A stretch of 64,000 bases of DNA from Datnioides undecimradiatus (taxonomy: Eukaryota > Chordata > Actinopteri > Lobotiformes > Datnioididae). How positions within the stretch are numbered: position 1 is the stretch's first letter; each line of letters starts with the position of its first letter. The stretch is from positions 5,067,477 through 5,131,476 of the forward strand of contig WARS01000025.1 in NCBI GenBank assembly GCA_008933995.1, given 5' to 3'. Positions 24,561 through 37,572 of the stretch are shown here, in pieces. The notes beneath the pieces were generated by a model. It was given only the letters and a program-made list of their open reading frames with translations, ran no database searches and was not told the DNA's origin. A program made the position numbers and the translations under genes.

Positions 24561-27500
24561 TGTTTGATAAATGCTTCTTGCAAAAACAAAGTCAACTTGG
24601 CAGCAGTGTCATACTGATTCAAGTTGTGTTTTTAGAATATCACATTTTGTTTTTGGGTCATTTTTCATTTCATCGTGATTTCTTTTGTGGCCTTTTGACT
24701 CAGTAACTGGATTTGAACTTGGATTTACTGTGAGGAAACCAAACACAGTTGAATAAACAATATTTCCAACATATTTGTATGATATTGCTTTTTAAGCCTG
24801 CTTTAATTTCCAGTATGTACTGAAAAGCAAAACAAAGCCATCCTATTTAACTCAGCGTTAATGTAAGGTGAACATGGCCAAAATAACTTTAAGGACTGGC
24901 TTCTATATTAATGTACCAGGCATCCTTTATAAAGTTTCCAATTTGTAACTAATGCTTAATAATCCAAAACTCATACATTACTTCTAAATAAACCTGTAAT
25001 TGGCCCCTAATAAAGACAACTTTGGTTTGTCTCCTGTAATAAAACTGTGTCAATGTTACATTAGTTGGTACCATAGTATAATATTGTTTATAAAGTATTT
25101 TAAAGGGATGCCTTTTAAAGTCCTCCTCACTGTATTTATGTCACTAACACCACTAACACACTATTTACTGTGTCTGATACTAGTGAACATAAAAAGACAT
25201 TAAAAAAACATAAAAAACAAAGTGAAAGGAGCCAACAAACAAAACAGTATATATTCAGTCATTTCCATGGAGATAATTTAGTATATTAAGTTGTTAAAAT
25301 GTATTCTATCAGATTTAACCTGCACATTATGACAGTGTGTGATTAGTGTGACCAGATTGCTACTTACTCTGTGAAGTGTGTTCTGGCAGCAACCATCTTC
25401 TTCTCTGGCGTATATCTTCAGGATGAAGTCATAATATGTTCCTGTGATTTACAAAGGGGAAAAAAATGTTTTACAGATGCACGGAAGACAATCTTACGTA
25501 TTCTCCAAGGCCTGTTGATGTGTTTCAGACATAATGTTTACATCCATGCCCCAACTGTTTTCAAGGAGCCATACATTGTGGTCTTCATCTTTATCTTGTA
25601 CACCCCAGACTTCGTGTCTCTCAAGTCATTAATTTACAGTAATGACATGGAGAACCCATCATCTTTTTCTGTCCTATGTTTCAGTGAGGCTGCAGAGTTG
25701 AGCAAAAACACTGCTGGTCCTAGAGGGATGCAGGGGTTGCAGGGTTTTACTCGAAGCTGCAGCTCAAAGATATTTTCTGTGTAAATCTACCCTTCCAACT
25801 GTCTTAGACAGAAACCACAAATTTCCCATGACAGTTTCGAAGTATTTTATTTTTTCAGTAAAGCTCCCCTTTGGAGCTTCAATGGAAACAGTTTAAGTTT
25901 CCTTACGAGTTTCCTTAAATGGTTCCAGTAAGATACATTCTAGTCTGCATATTTGGCTTGTCAGTGATCCCTCTGTATGTGTTTTGCTACCACTTGCGGT
26001 AAAAGTGATAAAATTGTTGTAATTTTTCTTAAACCCACTGTCTAAAGTTCTTTTTTACATCCAATACTGAACCATTTTTTAAGAATGATTCACAGAGGTT
26101 CATCAAAAGGTTTTGTATAGGTCAGCATGACTATTTTCCTGCAGAGAAAACCAAAGTTAAATATTTTTGTTCTCTGGTTTTGCATCTCAACAGGTCAAAA
26201 ACAATTACAGAGTAATAAGAATCATGGGGATTACTGCTCAGGTTTCTGGCTCCACTTAAGGGGGTGAGGATGCTCTTAGTCTTGTGATTGGAGGAATCTG
26301 AGAAATGTGTGTTTCATGGTATCCGAGAGGGAAATCAAACAATAAAATCAGCACATTCCCTTTGGGTTCTGCACTGTTTTATTTTTGTTTTTTAAAAAGT
26401 ACCATCCAAATGTATCAGTGAGAGAGCTGAAGAATCCTTTATATGGAATTGATGTGCTGTATTTAATTATATTCTTTATTTTTGGGCAAAAACATTTTTT
26501 ATTCACAATAACAGACATGAATTAGATACAATAATGCTGTTCTATATGTGTAAGTTTACTCAGCAGTTACTGTAAAAGCTTTATTTTGAATAATTGTAAC
26601 CTTTTATGAACAGTTGTAACTAATCCATAATGCAGGCATAGAGATGGTGATGGAGATGGTGTGGTATTGTCTTAGAATCTTAGTTCAAAATTTAATAGCA
26701 GTTCAAAACAAGCTAGTGTGCATAAAGTGTTGTAGTTTTTAGTATGGCCACTAAACTGGACCATATTGTGCCTACATCATCAGAAAAAGTCTGAAAAACT
26801 CTGCTATTCATTACCAGTTTGTGTGTTCCAAAGAGTATCACTCTCTACAAAGCCTGAAAGTGCAATGCAATTTCTAGTTTTTGGACCTTTTCTCTCATCC
26901 CATCCCCCTACTGTATGAAGTAAAAGACAATAAAGACAGATCACTATCAACACAGCAGGAGATGACAGAAAAAATTATGTTCATTCGAAACTGCTTTCAG
27001 CAACAACCCTGTGTCACATCCTCTGAAATGTTCCTTGTGATATATGGATGCGCTGACACCACGGATAATAAATCAGGAGCAAGGTTTCATAGTCATTTTC
27101 TTTAGTTTGTACTTGACTTTCACTTGTCAAGTCTTTTTATAGTATCAATAGCACCACTGCAGAGCTATGCACTAACTGTAACAACACTAATACTGGTTGA
27201 TGTGCACCACATGTGCTGGAACCCCTACTTTCTCCTAAGAGTGTTCTGTCTCCTAAGAGGGTCCTTATTAAAGCAGACGCTATTTAAAGAGAGTAGGTTA
27301 GTTGATTAAATACGTGGCATTTGTAGTTATTATGTAAATGGATTCCAGATGTCCTATTTGATTCCTGCTAGGCGTTTATAATTAGATCCAGCTGTGAAGT
27401 TCAGCTATACTTAAAATGTGACCCATTTATTTGAATTAAAATCAGTGGTACTCTGTCTATCAGTGGGCACTGGGAGGTAATTTAAATACCCAACTCTTCC

Positions 27501-30500
27501 TATGCCATCTAATACAAGTTGGGAGGTAAAAATATTAGCTCTCGACTCACTTCCACTACCCTAACAACACGCTACATGTTTGTTTTAACAGCTTATCACA
27601 TTTCACATGTTTTTATACAGTCATTTGGACCGATTTTCAATCTAGGACAATTTCCTCTTCTTCCTCCTGAGTCGCCCTTATTTAAATCCTGTGCAGAGCT
27701 CCCGCTGCCCGTGTCTAGACAATAAAGTCCTTTATAAAGCCTAAAGCCTCACATCCTCCTCCTTGAGACGGTAAGTGAAAGTATAATCAGCTGTTGCAGC
27801 TTGGCAGCCCAACTCCAAAGATCATCCTGCAGTCCAGACCATCTCCAGCTGTTCTATCTCTTTATATCTGTTCTTAGTCATACACTTTGTCCACCCAACG
27901 TCACCCTGATCTTATCTCTAACTTTTCTCAACAGATTTTCACTCAGCTTAAACTTTTCTCTTCTCTCATAACTGTGGCCGAGTAATTTCCTTTCTGATTT
28001 AATTTCAAGCTCCCTAATTATCTTTTAGATGGTACACCCTTGTTCTTAAAAGTGTAGACATGGACTCCAGATGTCCCATCTGTGGCCATACTGGAAACAC
28101 AGAGATGAGATGAGAAACAGCACAAGAAGATGACAACAAGTGACAGAAATGAAAAGTAAAACAATGAAGCATCCATATTCAAAGTTTTTTTCAATGAAAG
28201 TAAACTTGTGTTCTGCTCAGCATCATGGCAACACAGGGTCAACCTACACATTGATGACGTAATGACACTGTCCAAACTGCAGAGTGAAGCCATATTTTTG
28301 AAATATCACAATCATACTAAAATTATCCCATTTATCATAAAACTTTGATCCATTCACTCCAATCCTAATTGAAACACTTGTGGAACCAACAGAAGGTAAG
28401 CCAGCCTGACCAGTGGCTAACCAGCCAACTTGATTCTTGCATGCATGTTCTTGTGGGCCAAAAAACTTGGTACCGTTAGGAAGCCCCATCTGTGAAGTAT
28501 TCTCCTTTTCCTACTTCCCAGGAGTAGTCTCCTAAATATATCCAGGGTGGGCCAGTCTCTCTGTGATACTGTATTAGGCACTGCAGGGTTTTAGCTAAAT
28601 GCTACCAGCAGGATGCTAGCATTGAACATCTTCCACTATTTTTTGTATCTGGACTTAAGTGGTGAGCCAAACACAATAAACATAATAACACTGCCATTCT
28701 TACAGTGTCGCAGCTAACATTGCTAAAAACAAAGAACAGATAAGAGCACCTTTTAGTATTTGTATCCTTCAAATATGGAAGAGATCCTGGAGAAACATGA
28801 CAAAGCACAGGTATGCTGAAATCATTTATGTGCACACTTACATTTATATGTGATTTGTGTGAATCTTTTTCAAGTCTACATGTCATTGGATAAATAATAG
28901 CAAGCATTAAACTTAAAATGCACACATATTTGTGCTAACATATGGTACAAAAAATGTTCTTCTATTAGTCAGTCGCTATAAACACAGTTAAACTTTTATT
29001 TTCAAATAAGTGGTGACTTTAATTGTGGTGTGGAGTTCCTGGACTGCCACAATCGACAGTGTTATAGACAGCGTATTGTGAAGCCGCTTCTGGCATGTAA
29101 AAACAAAAAAAATTCCACAGTGATGTCAGTAAGTAATATATTATCACTGATAAGCATGAAGGTAAAAAAAAAAAAACGACAAAAAAAGACTTGGGTTGTA
29201 AAATAGGGAATTTTCCCGTTTAAAAAAGTGCAGACCCCTCTAAGCTCCTCTCCACCTCACCTGTCAACCTAGTAAACACACCCCGAGGCCTGTGAGCTGA
29301 AATGAGCCATAAACTGGTCATGCACCCATCCCCCAGAGTAATGGGTGAAGAACAGATCCTACATTGAAAACCAAATGGTAAAGTTGGGTGGAGTGACAGC
29401 AGTTTAACCCTCAGCGCTGATGACTTCAGTTGCTACAGAGAAGAGGAGACAAAACAAAAGAGGCGGAAAAAACTGCTGGGCTGGCAGAAAAGTAGGCACC
29501 ACAAACTCTGAAAGGACATCCCAACTCACACACAGTCGTCCTCCCACCAACAACACATGCTCCATCCTCCCAGTTCAGCCGGTACATGTCCAAGGTGCAG
29601 CCTTGGGGGAGTCAAGCTAACAACAATAGAAGTCTAATCGGACTGGCTTGCAGCACTGACCACATCAGAGCCACTGACACTGCGGACAATCATCATAATT
29701 GGAGAAGCAGAGGAACCAAAGCCTCACCTGTCTACATGCAGACTACTCACACCAGTTGGAGAAGCAGGTAAAGATGAATTGTCTTTCTTCAGTAATAAAT
29801 CTGTTTAAGAGAGAGGGAGAAAAAGGCGTTGACAAGGGAGGGCACAGGGTATTTTTCATATGGTTTACATCTGATTGTACCTATCTTTACCTTTGATGTG
29901 GTGCACCTTGCCAGCCTTCATTTCAGAACTCACAGGTGAAAGTGGTGAAGTTACCCCCCAAATTCATGACAGCTTTCAAGGTGTTTTATGTGAATTTCGC
30001 AGTTGTTGCATGCAATTTTGATTGTTTCTTTCAATGACAATTCATTTTATGAATCAGGATGCTTAGTGTCAGGATCAACTGACAAGATAGATCAGCTGAC
30101 ACTTTTGTAATCCTCCAATTAACAACATTTTACAATCAAGCTCACGCCTGGAAATGAATGAACTAAGGAAAAACAAGTGTGGCTTTTCAAAGTTTGTAAT
30201 TGACGCACATCTTTGAAAAGTCACTTTACTGCAGGAGGTGCATTTTCCACATAATAATTATCCATATACACAGTTACTTTCTCAGCTCTAAATGCAGTAA
30301 GCCATGCAAACTCTTCCAAATGTTTCAAAGTCATGAAGTGGATTTCAGCAAAGCCGTCAACTGGAACCAATCCCGCAAAACCCATGCAGTGCAAATACAA
30401 CCCGTTGTGTAATTAACATAGCTGGCTCAAACACAAAGCTCCTGGCAGGAAATTAGCATTATCATATTCCTCTGCATGTGTTTCTGCTTAGTCTGTCGGG

Positions 30501-32640
30501 CAGATTGTTGACAACATTTGTTTTCAGTATATGTTTTGCAGAGGTCTGTGAAGCCCTGACACACCATTTTCATTAGATGGGATACTTAATTGTAAATCTT
30601 GACACATTATAAATGACAACGATGACAAAAAAAACAATTCTGTTGTGTGTTTCTATCTAAATTGGTCAATTTTGGTTTAATTAAATACATCTGTATTTGT
30701 ATTTGTGCTATTTTCACATTGTGACACCTACAGTAACTGTTTTTTTGGAGCTTGTAAAAGCCAGACAGGTCTAACCGTTGAGCAAAATCTTTATCAGATG
30801 GACAGTTTGCCTGAATCTTGATTTAATTTCTTTCAGCTTTTATAAAGCTGCTGGCTGGCCATAGTCATAGAAAGGCTGAGTGGAAGTACATTCTAAGTGT
30901 AGAGGTTACGGGTTGGCTGTCCTGTTGCTTAACAGACTGAGTTGCATGCCAAGCAATAGCAAGGTCACTAGTCTGTAGAGTCTCACAGCAAACTGCATCA
31001 TGCTCAAAGACAAGGCATTAATCTGTTGTAATTTATTATGGACTCTTGTGTTCAGAACAAGGTTCAGGCATATATCTGTGAATAGGTAGGCATGGAGCCA
31101 TTAAAAGATAAATGTATGGGCACAGCAAAGAAGAGAAGTCACTTTTGGCAACCAGCCAATAAGTCAAGCTTGTTAGGATAGTTCAGTGATTGATGCATGC
31201 AACATGTGTCCATTCATCTAGATAGCAATTAGTCATTAATGTGCTGTTCCTATAAATGTGCTCTGGACTGTCATCTGGATGTGTAATTGATCACACAAGA
31301 TTACAAACGTGTAGCGGAATGATCACTGTTAACAAACGCACACTGGCAAACACAGGAGGAGCTCTAATGGGATTCCATAGCTGATCACGGATAAGTGTAG
31401 CCCCTATCCTCACACAACTCAGCTGGGATTATCCCGTTGCATTCAAGCCTTTGCCGTCATCACTGGAAATTAGCGCAATCTCATGTGGGCATGTTGAAAG
31501 GTCACCTGGCACTAGCTAGCTGCTGCGAAAACAAATTGCCTGGCCAGCATGCAGTAAAATCCCTCCAGATTAAGCCTGACCTCCCTCCCATAACACCGTT
31601 ACATCTCATGTCTGAAGACAATGTTTTGTACTCAAGTGGACTACGTTGCCTTTGCACTGGATGCTTTGGCAGTGGAGATCGAACAACATGAGTTCCTTTC
31701 TAACAATGTATGTCTGTAGCTGGCATACTTCATTGTTCATACAAAAGAAATACATTTAATATGTAATAGTGAATGAAATTTACTGAATACTTACATTTTT
31801 GAGAAGAGTTTGCATTACCACCTTCATGCCCTTGACCACCTTGATAACACTGTATTTGCTCTATGCCATACTGATAGATTGTGGCAGTTTCAGTAGATTT
31901 TTATCAATTACAATCCCTCTCCATCCCAAAAAAGAGTGCTTAAAGCTATGGCCTCCTGGAACTGTTCAAAATATTTTAAACAGTGGCTGTGACAATACCC
32001 ATGTGCCATGCAAACACACGCTATGTCTCTCTCAATCTCTATATCTTTACAAATTTTGACCCAAAGTTCGTGGGACCAAGAAAACATTCTGCCCAACTGA
32101 CGTAGTCCAAGTTCAATGATCAAGTACTGACAGTCTTTGAAGACAGGCTTGATGGCCTCTTGGTGGACCCACTTAAACCTACAGCCAATTATGCATTCGG
32201 AAACAATCTGTAAATCACAATTATACTGAGCTGTAGTTGTGTACTTTTTGTTTAGCCCATGGTCTCTGTTGACTCCAAACACTTTAAGACTGTATAATTC
32301 ACATAAATCAGATTAATGAATCCTGATTGCGCTGTAGACGGCAGCAACACTAAATTAGCACAAAGGTCGGCAAAGGACTCTGAGGGATTTGTGAGTGGAG
32401 TTAAAAAGAGATCAAGCATGTAAAACCAGGTAGGAAGGGTTGTACATGTGGAAGTCAGCAAACAAAGAACAGGTAGGCTTGCATTAGCCTGCTTCTAAGT
32501 GGGCCATGTCTCAAGTACTGAAAAGGCTTAGCACACTATACACCAACTTTGACCTTTGATCTTGGAAAAATCTGATTGGCCAAGAGAAGCTTTCGTGTCA
32601 TAATGAGTGACAGCCTGGCACACGGTGAATGAAAGACACA
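24561..32640. other. Intergenic region between lumican and keratocan
   Basis: About 8 kb with no gene I can support. The longest ORF (25371-25784, + strand, 137 codons) has no recognisable domain, no conserved start context and is flanked by AT-rich sequence. A GCTA-rich patch lies near 28595-28720. Corneal or skin enhancers for lum and kera could lie here, but the sequence alone does not show them. Confidence 0.65.
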
Positions 32641-32644
32641 GGTA

Positions 32645-32744
32645 CAAATACTGGGAAGTGAGAGCCACAGCCGCATCATTTGGGACTACGCTTGTCAACT
32701 TGCTGAGAAAGGACATAGGCAAGAGACAGCTTACTGAGTTTAAG
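32645..32744 (+). other. kera: Candidate 5' non-coding exon of keratocan
   Basis: The segment ends at GAGTTTAAG|GTAAGC, a strong donor. The next good acceptor is TTTCATCACAG before the keratocan start codon, giving a 1.2-kb intron in the 5' UTR. A TATA-like TACAAATA lies at about 32643. The 5' limit is a guess. Confidence 0.3.
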
Positions 32745-33933
32745 GTAAGCTTGGTTTCTAGAAGGCAAAGACATTGATGCATCTAGATCACAATGTTGGT
32801 AATTTGGTAGATGTTTATTTTGCAAGTTTAGTGAATGGGTTTTATCTATATGGAAGCATGGATCATGCATATATCACTTGCACCCCACGTCGTGCCCCAA
32901 GGTGAGGTCAAGAAGCTTTGACCATTGCACAGTGAGAAGGCAGAAGCACTTCTCTCAAAACAGGTGTGTCGGCTCTGTCTTTGATGTGCAGCCATTTATG
33001 GAAAAAGCGTGGCCTACCCAAAATGAGTTCCAGACAAACGTGGATTGCATCAAGAATTTAAACAAGCCCCAGATGTCAGTATAGAGGATCATGTAGAGAT
33101 GGGTTGACAGAAGATGGCAGAGCTGACTTCAGATTTTGTTTTTTGTATCTTTTTTGCTTTTGGACTTCACTGTTCCATAGCATCTAATGCATTCCAACTT
33201 TTTTATCTGACTTTTTCTCCTTGACACCTGTCAAGGGCATAAGACATATGAGTTTGTTTGCATGCATCATTGTCTTTGCTGTAGAGCCTACTGAACAGTT
33301 TGCATTTTGCAACTGACATGCAAAGTCCAAACGCCCAAGCTTTAAGTTTGTCCTAATGCAATTAAGTTGACCTGGCTCTGGATCCTGTCTTTGGAGATTT
33401 ACCTGTCATTGGCAGGCAAAGCAGTGACCTGGAGAGAGCAGCTTACCTTGCTGTGTTGGCAGCTGCCAGTGGAATTTGACTGTAATGACATTAGTGGTAT
33501 AGTAGGCTACATACGCTGATGGTGGATAATTTGGGCTAGAGTTTTAACGAGTGTGCATTTATGTCTCTTAGTCAGCTGATTCATTTGTATTTAATGCCAG
33601 CCATGTGAGCTGCAGTATTTCAAGTGACTGAATTTGGGATTTCAAGAGTGTGAAAGGCCTAACTAAGACGTTTGTTGATATTGAATAATTAAATAGACAC
33701 AGGGGCTCAAATGCAAACAGTCGTATTGGTCATCAGTACTGTGTTCCTAATTCCTCAAAGTCCCCAGTCTGTTGCAAATTATAACATCTTATCCTTTTTA
33801 TCTTGGATGTCTAAGGCGTTGTAACGTTTCTTTTACTATTCCATTATAAGGCCTGTGTAACTCTGTTTAGTCCATTACACAGTTGTCTGTAAAACTATTT
33901 TGTCTTCATTTTCATCACAGGTTTGGCAGCAAA

Positions 33934-35051
33934 ATGGCACTTCTCCTAAGCCTCCTCTGCATCTTGTGTCTGGTCGGGCCAGTTCTCAGCCAGGACATCC
34001 CTTATGAGGAATTCATAGCCCAGATTCAAGCATGTCCTAAGGAGTGTCGCTGCCCCCCCAACTTCCCTCGTGCTGTCTACTGTGACAATAAAGGCCTCAC
34101 AAGCATTCCCAATATTCCTCCTTACACATGGTACCTCTACCTGCAGAACAATCTTATTGAAGTGCTGTCAGCAGATGCCCTGCGTAATGCCACCTCACTG
34201 CGCTGGATTAATCTGAACCACAATAAAATCACGAGTGAAGGAGTGGAAGCAGGCGTCTTAGGTGCAATGCCTCACCTGGCGCACCTCTACATGGATGACA
34301 ACCTCTTATCTTCTGTGCCATCTCCCCTGCCAGCCAGCCTAGAGCATCTACGTCTGTCTCGCAATCGCATATCCAAGATCCCTGCTGGTGTCTTCATTGG
34401 TTTGGATAAGCTTAACCTTTTGGACCTCCAGGGGAACAAGCTGATGGATGATGCTGTGACTGAGGTGAGCCTGAAGGGTCTAAACAACCTGGTGCAGATC
34501 AATCTAGCCAAAAACCAGCTGAGTAGCATGCCTATTGGCTTACCACCCACCACCACCCAACTTTTCCTCGATGGCAACAACATTGAGAAGATCCCAGCAG
34601 GCTACTTCAAAGGTTTGCCAAAAGTGGCCTTTCTGAGGCTCAACCACAACAAGCTTGGCAGCAGTGGAGTTCCCAAAAATGTGTTTAATGTCTCCAGCAT
34701 TTTGGACTTGCAGTTGTCCCACAACCAGCTGACTGAGGTTCCCCTCATTCCCTCAGGCCTTGAGCACCTTCACCTTGACCACAACAATATCAAAAGTGAG
34801 TTTGTAATTCATTAGAGCTGTGAAGTCATAAAAGTATTAATTTTAACATTAATAACTTTAACCTCCTTTGTATATTTACAGGTGTAAGTGGCTCCAACGT
34901 CTGTCCTGTCGCTGTCGATTCTGTGGACGAGTCGGTCAATGAAAGTGTTCCCCGACTGCGCTACCTTAGACTAGATGGCAATGAGATTAAGCCACCAATT
35001 CCCAGGGACATCATTCTGTGTTTCCGTCTCTTGAGGTCCATTGTCATCTAA
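33934..35051 (+). CDS. kera: Keratocan (complete, 343 aa, two coding exons)
   Basis: Class II keratan sulfate SLRP, mainly of corneal stroma, where it sets collagen spacing. Exons: 33934-34795 (phase 1 donor GTGAGT) and 34882-35051. The total of 1032 bp gives 343 residues, near the 352 of human. The upstream in-frame ATG at 33883 precedes a good acceptor (TTTCATCACAG, 33910-33920), so the ATG at 33934, inside the exon, is chosen. It yields the signal peptide MALLLSLLCILCLVGPVLS. Then come one probable sulfotyrosine (Y24) in an acidic stretch, the class II Cys motif C34-x3-C-x-C-x9-C50, LRRs (YLYLQNNLIEVL, LQLSHNQLTEVP) and the terminal Cys pair (NVCPV and ILCFRL). The ending YLRLDGNEIKPPIP is characteristic of keratocan. 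Sequons: NAT, NVS, NES. Confidence 0.97.
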
Positions 35052-35790
35052 AACAAAACAAAAGAAATCATTAGCCTGTTATAGGCTAATTCTAGGTTTG
35101 TAAAACTAAGACTTGAGTCTAAGACCTGAGTAATATTTGCATGTTTTTGAAACTCAAATATTTGTCACTAGTTGGCATCAACTTGTTTTATTATTACGAC
35201 TCGGGGTAAAGTTTTTTCCAGTTCCAGAAAAATTGCAATGATATCCAAAAAGAAGTAAAACTGACAAGGAACTGGCGGGATAGGAGCTTTATTGAGACTG
35301 CAATTTGTTGATCACTAGTTGTGCCTTATGTTGGTGTAAACATCTGCATGTGTAATTCAGAATGAATATCTGATTATAACTTAGCATAAAAGTGATTAAG
35401 ATGTATAGGAGGACAGTGGGTTTTTCTGGCATGTGGAGATCTTTCAGGGCTCATTGTCATTATGCTTCTTTGAGTAGGAGGCATAGCTTGTCAATGGGTT
35501 GTTAAAATATCACTTTTAATTTTTTCTGTTGTTTCAGGAAAAACTTTGCTTTATATTTGTAGACTTGAAGCCAAATACTGGTCTTACGTTTTAGGTTTAT
35601 GGTCTTATTTACCTTTTAAATTACTCTATTCTACAAATAGGCGTATTTACTGTAGGTAATTTATTTTTATTTAATATTAGAGAAAGAATAGTACAAACTT
35701 GACAGCCCTGTGAATTTACATGGCCAATATTGCTTTATGTTTTGTATACAAGAGAAATGTAATAAATGTTTTTAAAAACTGCCAACACAC
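35052..35790 (+). other. Keratocan 3' UTR with poly(A) signal
   Basis: AT-rich non-coding sequence ending near AATAAA at 35761-35766, about 710 bp after the stop. A second AATAAA lies near 35865. Confidence 0.55.
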
Positions 35791-35968
35791 TTTTAAATTC
35801 TGGTCATTATTTTTCTGAAAAAACACGAAAGCAACAGAGTTCATTTCAACTGTCTTTAATTTGAATAAAACTTCTGAATTTGAGCATGTGTCCTAGTCTA
35901 ATTTTGTCCGTTTTTTTACAACTCCAGCATTTTGCATGAATGTAAGTTAAATGTAATGTAAAGATATT

Positions 35969-35998
35969 TACAACAAATAATAATAATATTTGTTGTAG
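35969..35998. repeat. AT-rich hairpin
   Basis: Arms TACAACAAATA and TATTTGTTGTA (11 bp, exact) are separated by ATAATAA, downstream of keratocan. Confidence 0.7.
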
Positions 35999-37194
35999 CC
36001 TGCATAAAAACACACACTTGAAAAACTGTCAGTATTAGATGCTTAAAATAAATAGATCCACTTTAATAGACACCTGGAGTCGGTATACTTCAATGAACAG
36101 TTACATGAATAGATTCTCTATATAGAGTATATTCACCTGCTGCAGTTAACATGGTTGTTGTTACTTATGACAACTAATGTAACCAGCTAACGACTGTCTT
36201 GCTTTCTGACTAAAAGTAACATTTAGTGCAGCTCTCATAACTTAGTAGATTTCAACAATGTAGATGGTTGTCATTAAACAGTGCCCAAAGTGAAATTTAA
36301 ATTAACTGAACTGATGTGTTATGTGTCCACCATTCAATGCAAACCATAATCCATGTCTGCGCTAGCATAAAGTTTCCATCTTACTGGCAGTAATTATATG
36401 AATGTTCTTACAGAGTGGACCAACCCTGCAGGACTTCTTAGGCTCTTTTACAATGCACACAGTCATATATTGTGTGCATCAAGACATTCTGGACATTTCA
36501 TTCAGTTTCTTTTTGACAATGCTTGGCAGAGGAAAAGCCCTGAATATGAGTCCCAGCTTATGCAGCAGGTGCAGAAGGATGTCTGGCATTCCCACTACGT
36601 CCTTTTCCCCTCACTCATCAAAAGGTCTAGAGTTACCATGGGAGTGAGAGAAAGAGAGGTGGGCAGGTTGAGACTAAATTATGGCCAAATAAAGCTGACA
36701 AAGTAAATATCCGGCAACATCCTGTGTGTGTCCTATTTTTTGTTCATACAACAGACCCTGAGGACAGTCCATGAGTGTATGTGGTGTTTCTCTTTTACAC
36801 CCACATCAGTGCAAATCTGCAAAAGAACCACTTGTCTCTGACCCCCCTAAGACTAGCTCGGACTGTTATGGTATCCAATGTCTGAACTCATTTCTGATCT
36901 GTAGTTAAGGCAGAACGTTTAGCAACGAGAGAGCAGCTTCAACCAAAAGGGAGGGCAGAGGCCTTCTTCCAAGCGGGGACTTCCTCTCAGCACCATGCTA
37001 ACAGGGGCTCCTCACAGAGGTCCCATTGTGTACAAGGGCCCCGTGGATCCCCCCCATACATGAAAGCAACACATGCCAGAGTTTCACCTCAGGAAAAGGC
37101 GGACAAATATTTCAGTCTGATTGAGCCACACTCTTAGAAAAATAAAGGATACTCTTGTAAAGGATAAAAAGGTATTTTGCCATTGGGGGGCCTT

Positions 37195-37572
37195 TGCTCT
37201 CTCTTTCTCTCTGTGTCTCATGTCTGTGTGTGTGTGGTGTTTGAGAGGGCCGCGCATGTGTGTGTACAGTGTGGGGTGGGTGCAGTCCGAGTGACCAAAA
37301 GCAATCTGCTCTGGTCCAATCAGTCTCAGTGCCTACCTTCACACATAAGCGGCAGGGCACTCAGGTCTGCCAGAGCGCACAGACCTACACATACACACAC
37401 ACCTACACACTTGTCACATTCACACAGACACACACACAGCTCTCACACACTTAACACACCCACCCTCCCTCTTCAAGGCACCCTGCACGACCTCTCACCA
37501 TTGGCCAAGTCCCGGAGCCCTCAGCATCTCCATCACGGCTGAAGGGACCATTCGGGAAAGCAGGAGACAGAG
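37195..37572 (+). other. epyc: Candidate first (non-coding) exon region of epiphycan
   Basis: The stretch ends at GAGACAGAG|GTAAGC, a near-consensus donor. The only following coding acceptor is the one at 40184-40185 of epyc. A TATA-like GATAAAAAGG lies at about 37163. The stretch contains CA/TG-rich runs. Another donor-like site (TGTAAAGGGTGAGG, near 38895) is an alternative. No transcript evidence. Confidence 0.3.

Noticed and set aside
25371-25784. 137-codon + strand ORF between lumican and keratocan
   Set aside because: Longest ORF in that gap, but its composition is that of AT-rich non-coding DNA, with no domain, no signal peptide logic and no splice partners.
33883-33933. Keratocan start 17 codons upstream
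   Set aside because: A strong acceptor (TTTCATCACAG) separates this ATG from the exon, and the downstream ATG gives a proper signal peptide.
37381-37460. CA-rich block as a repeat array or CRISPR-like element
   Set aside because: Irregular CA microsatellite DNA without repeat-spacer structure.
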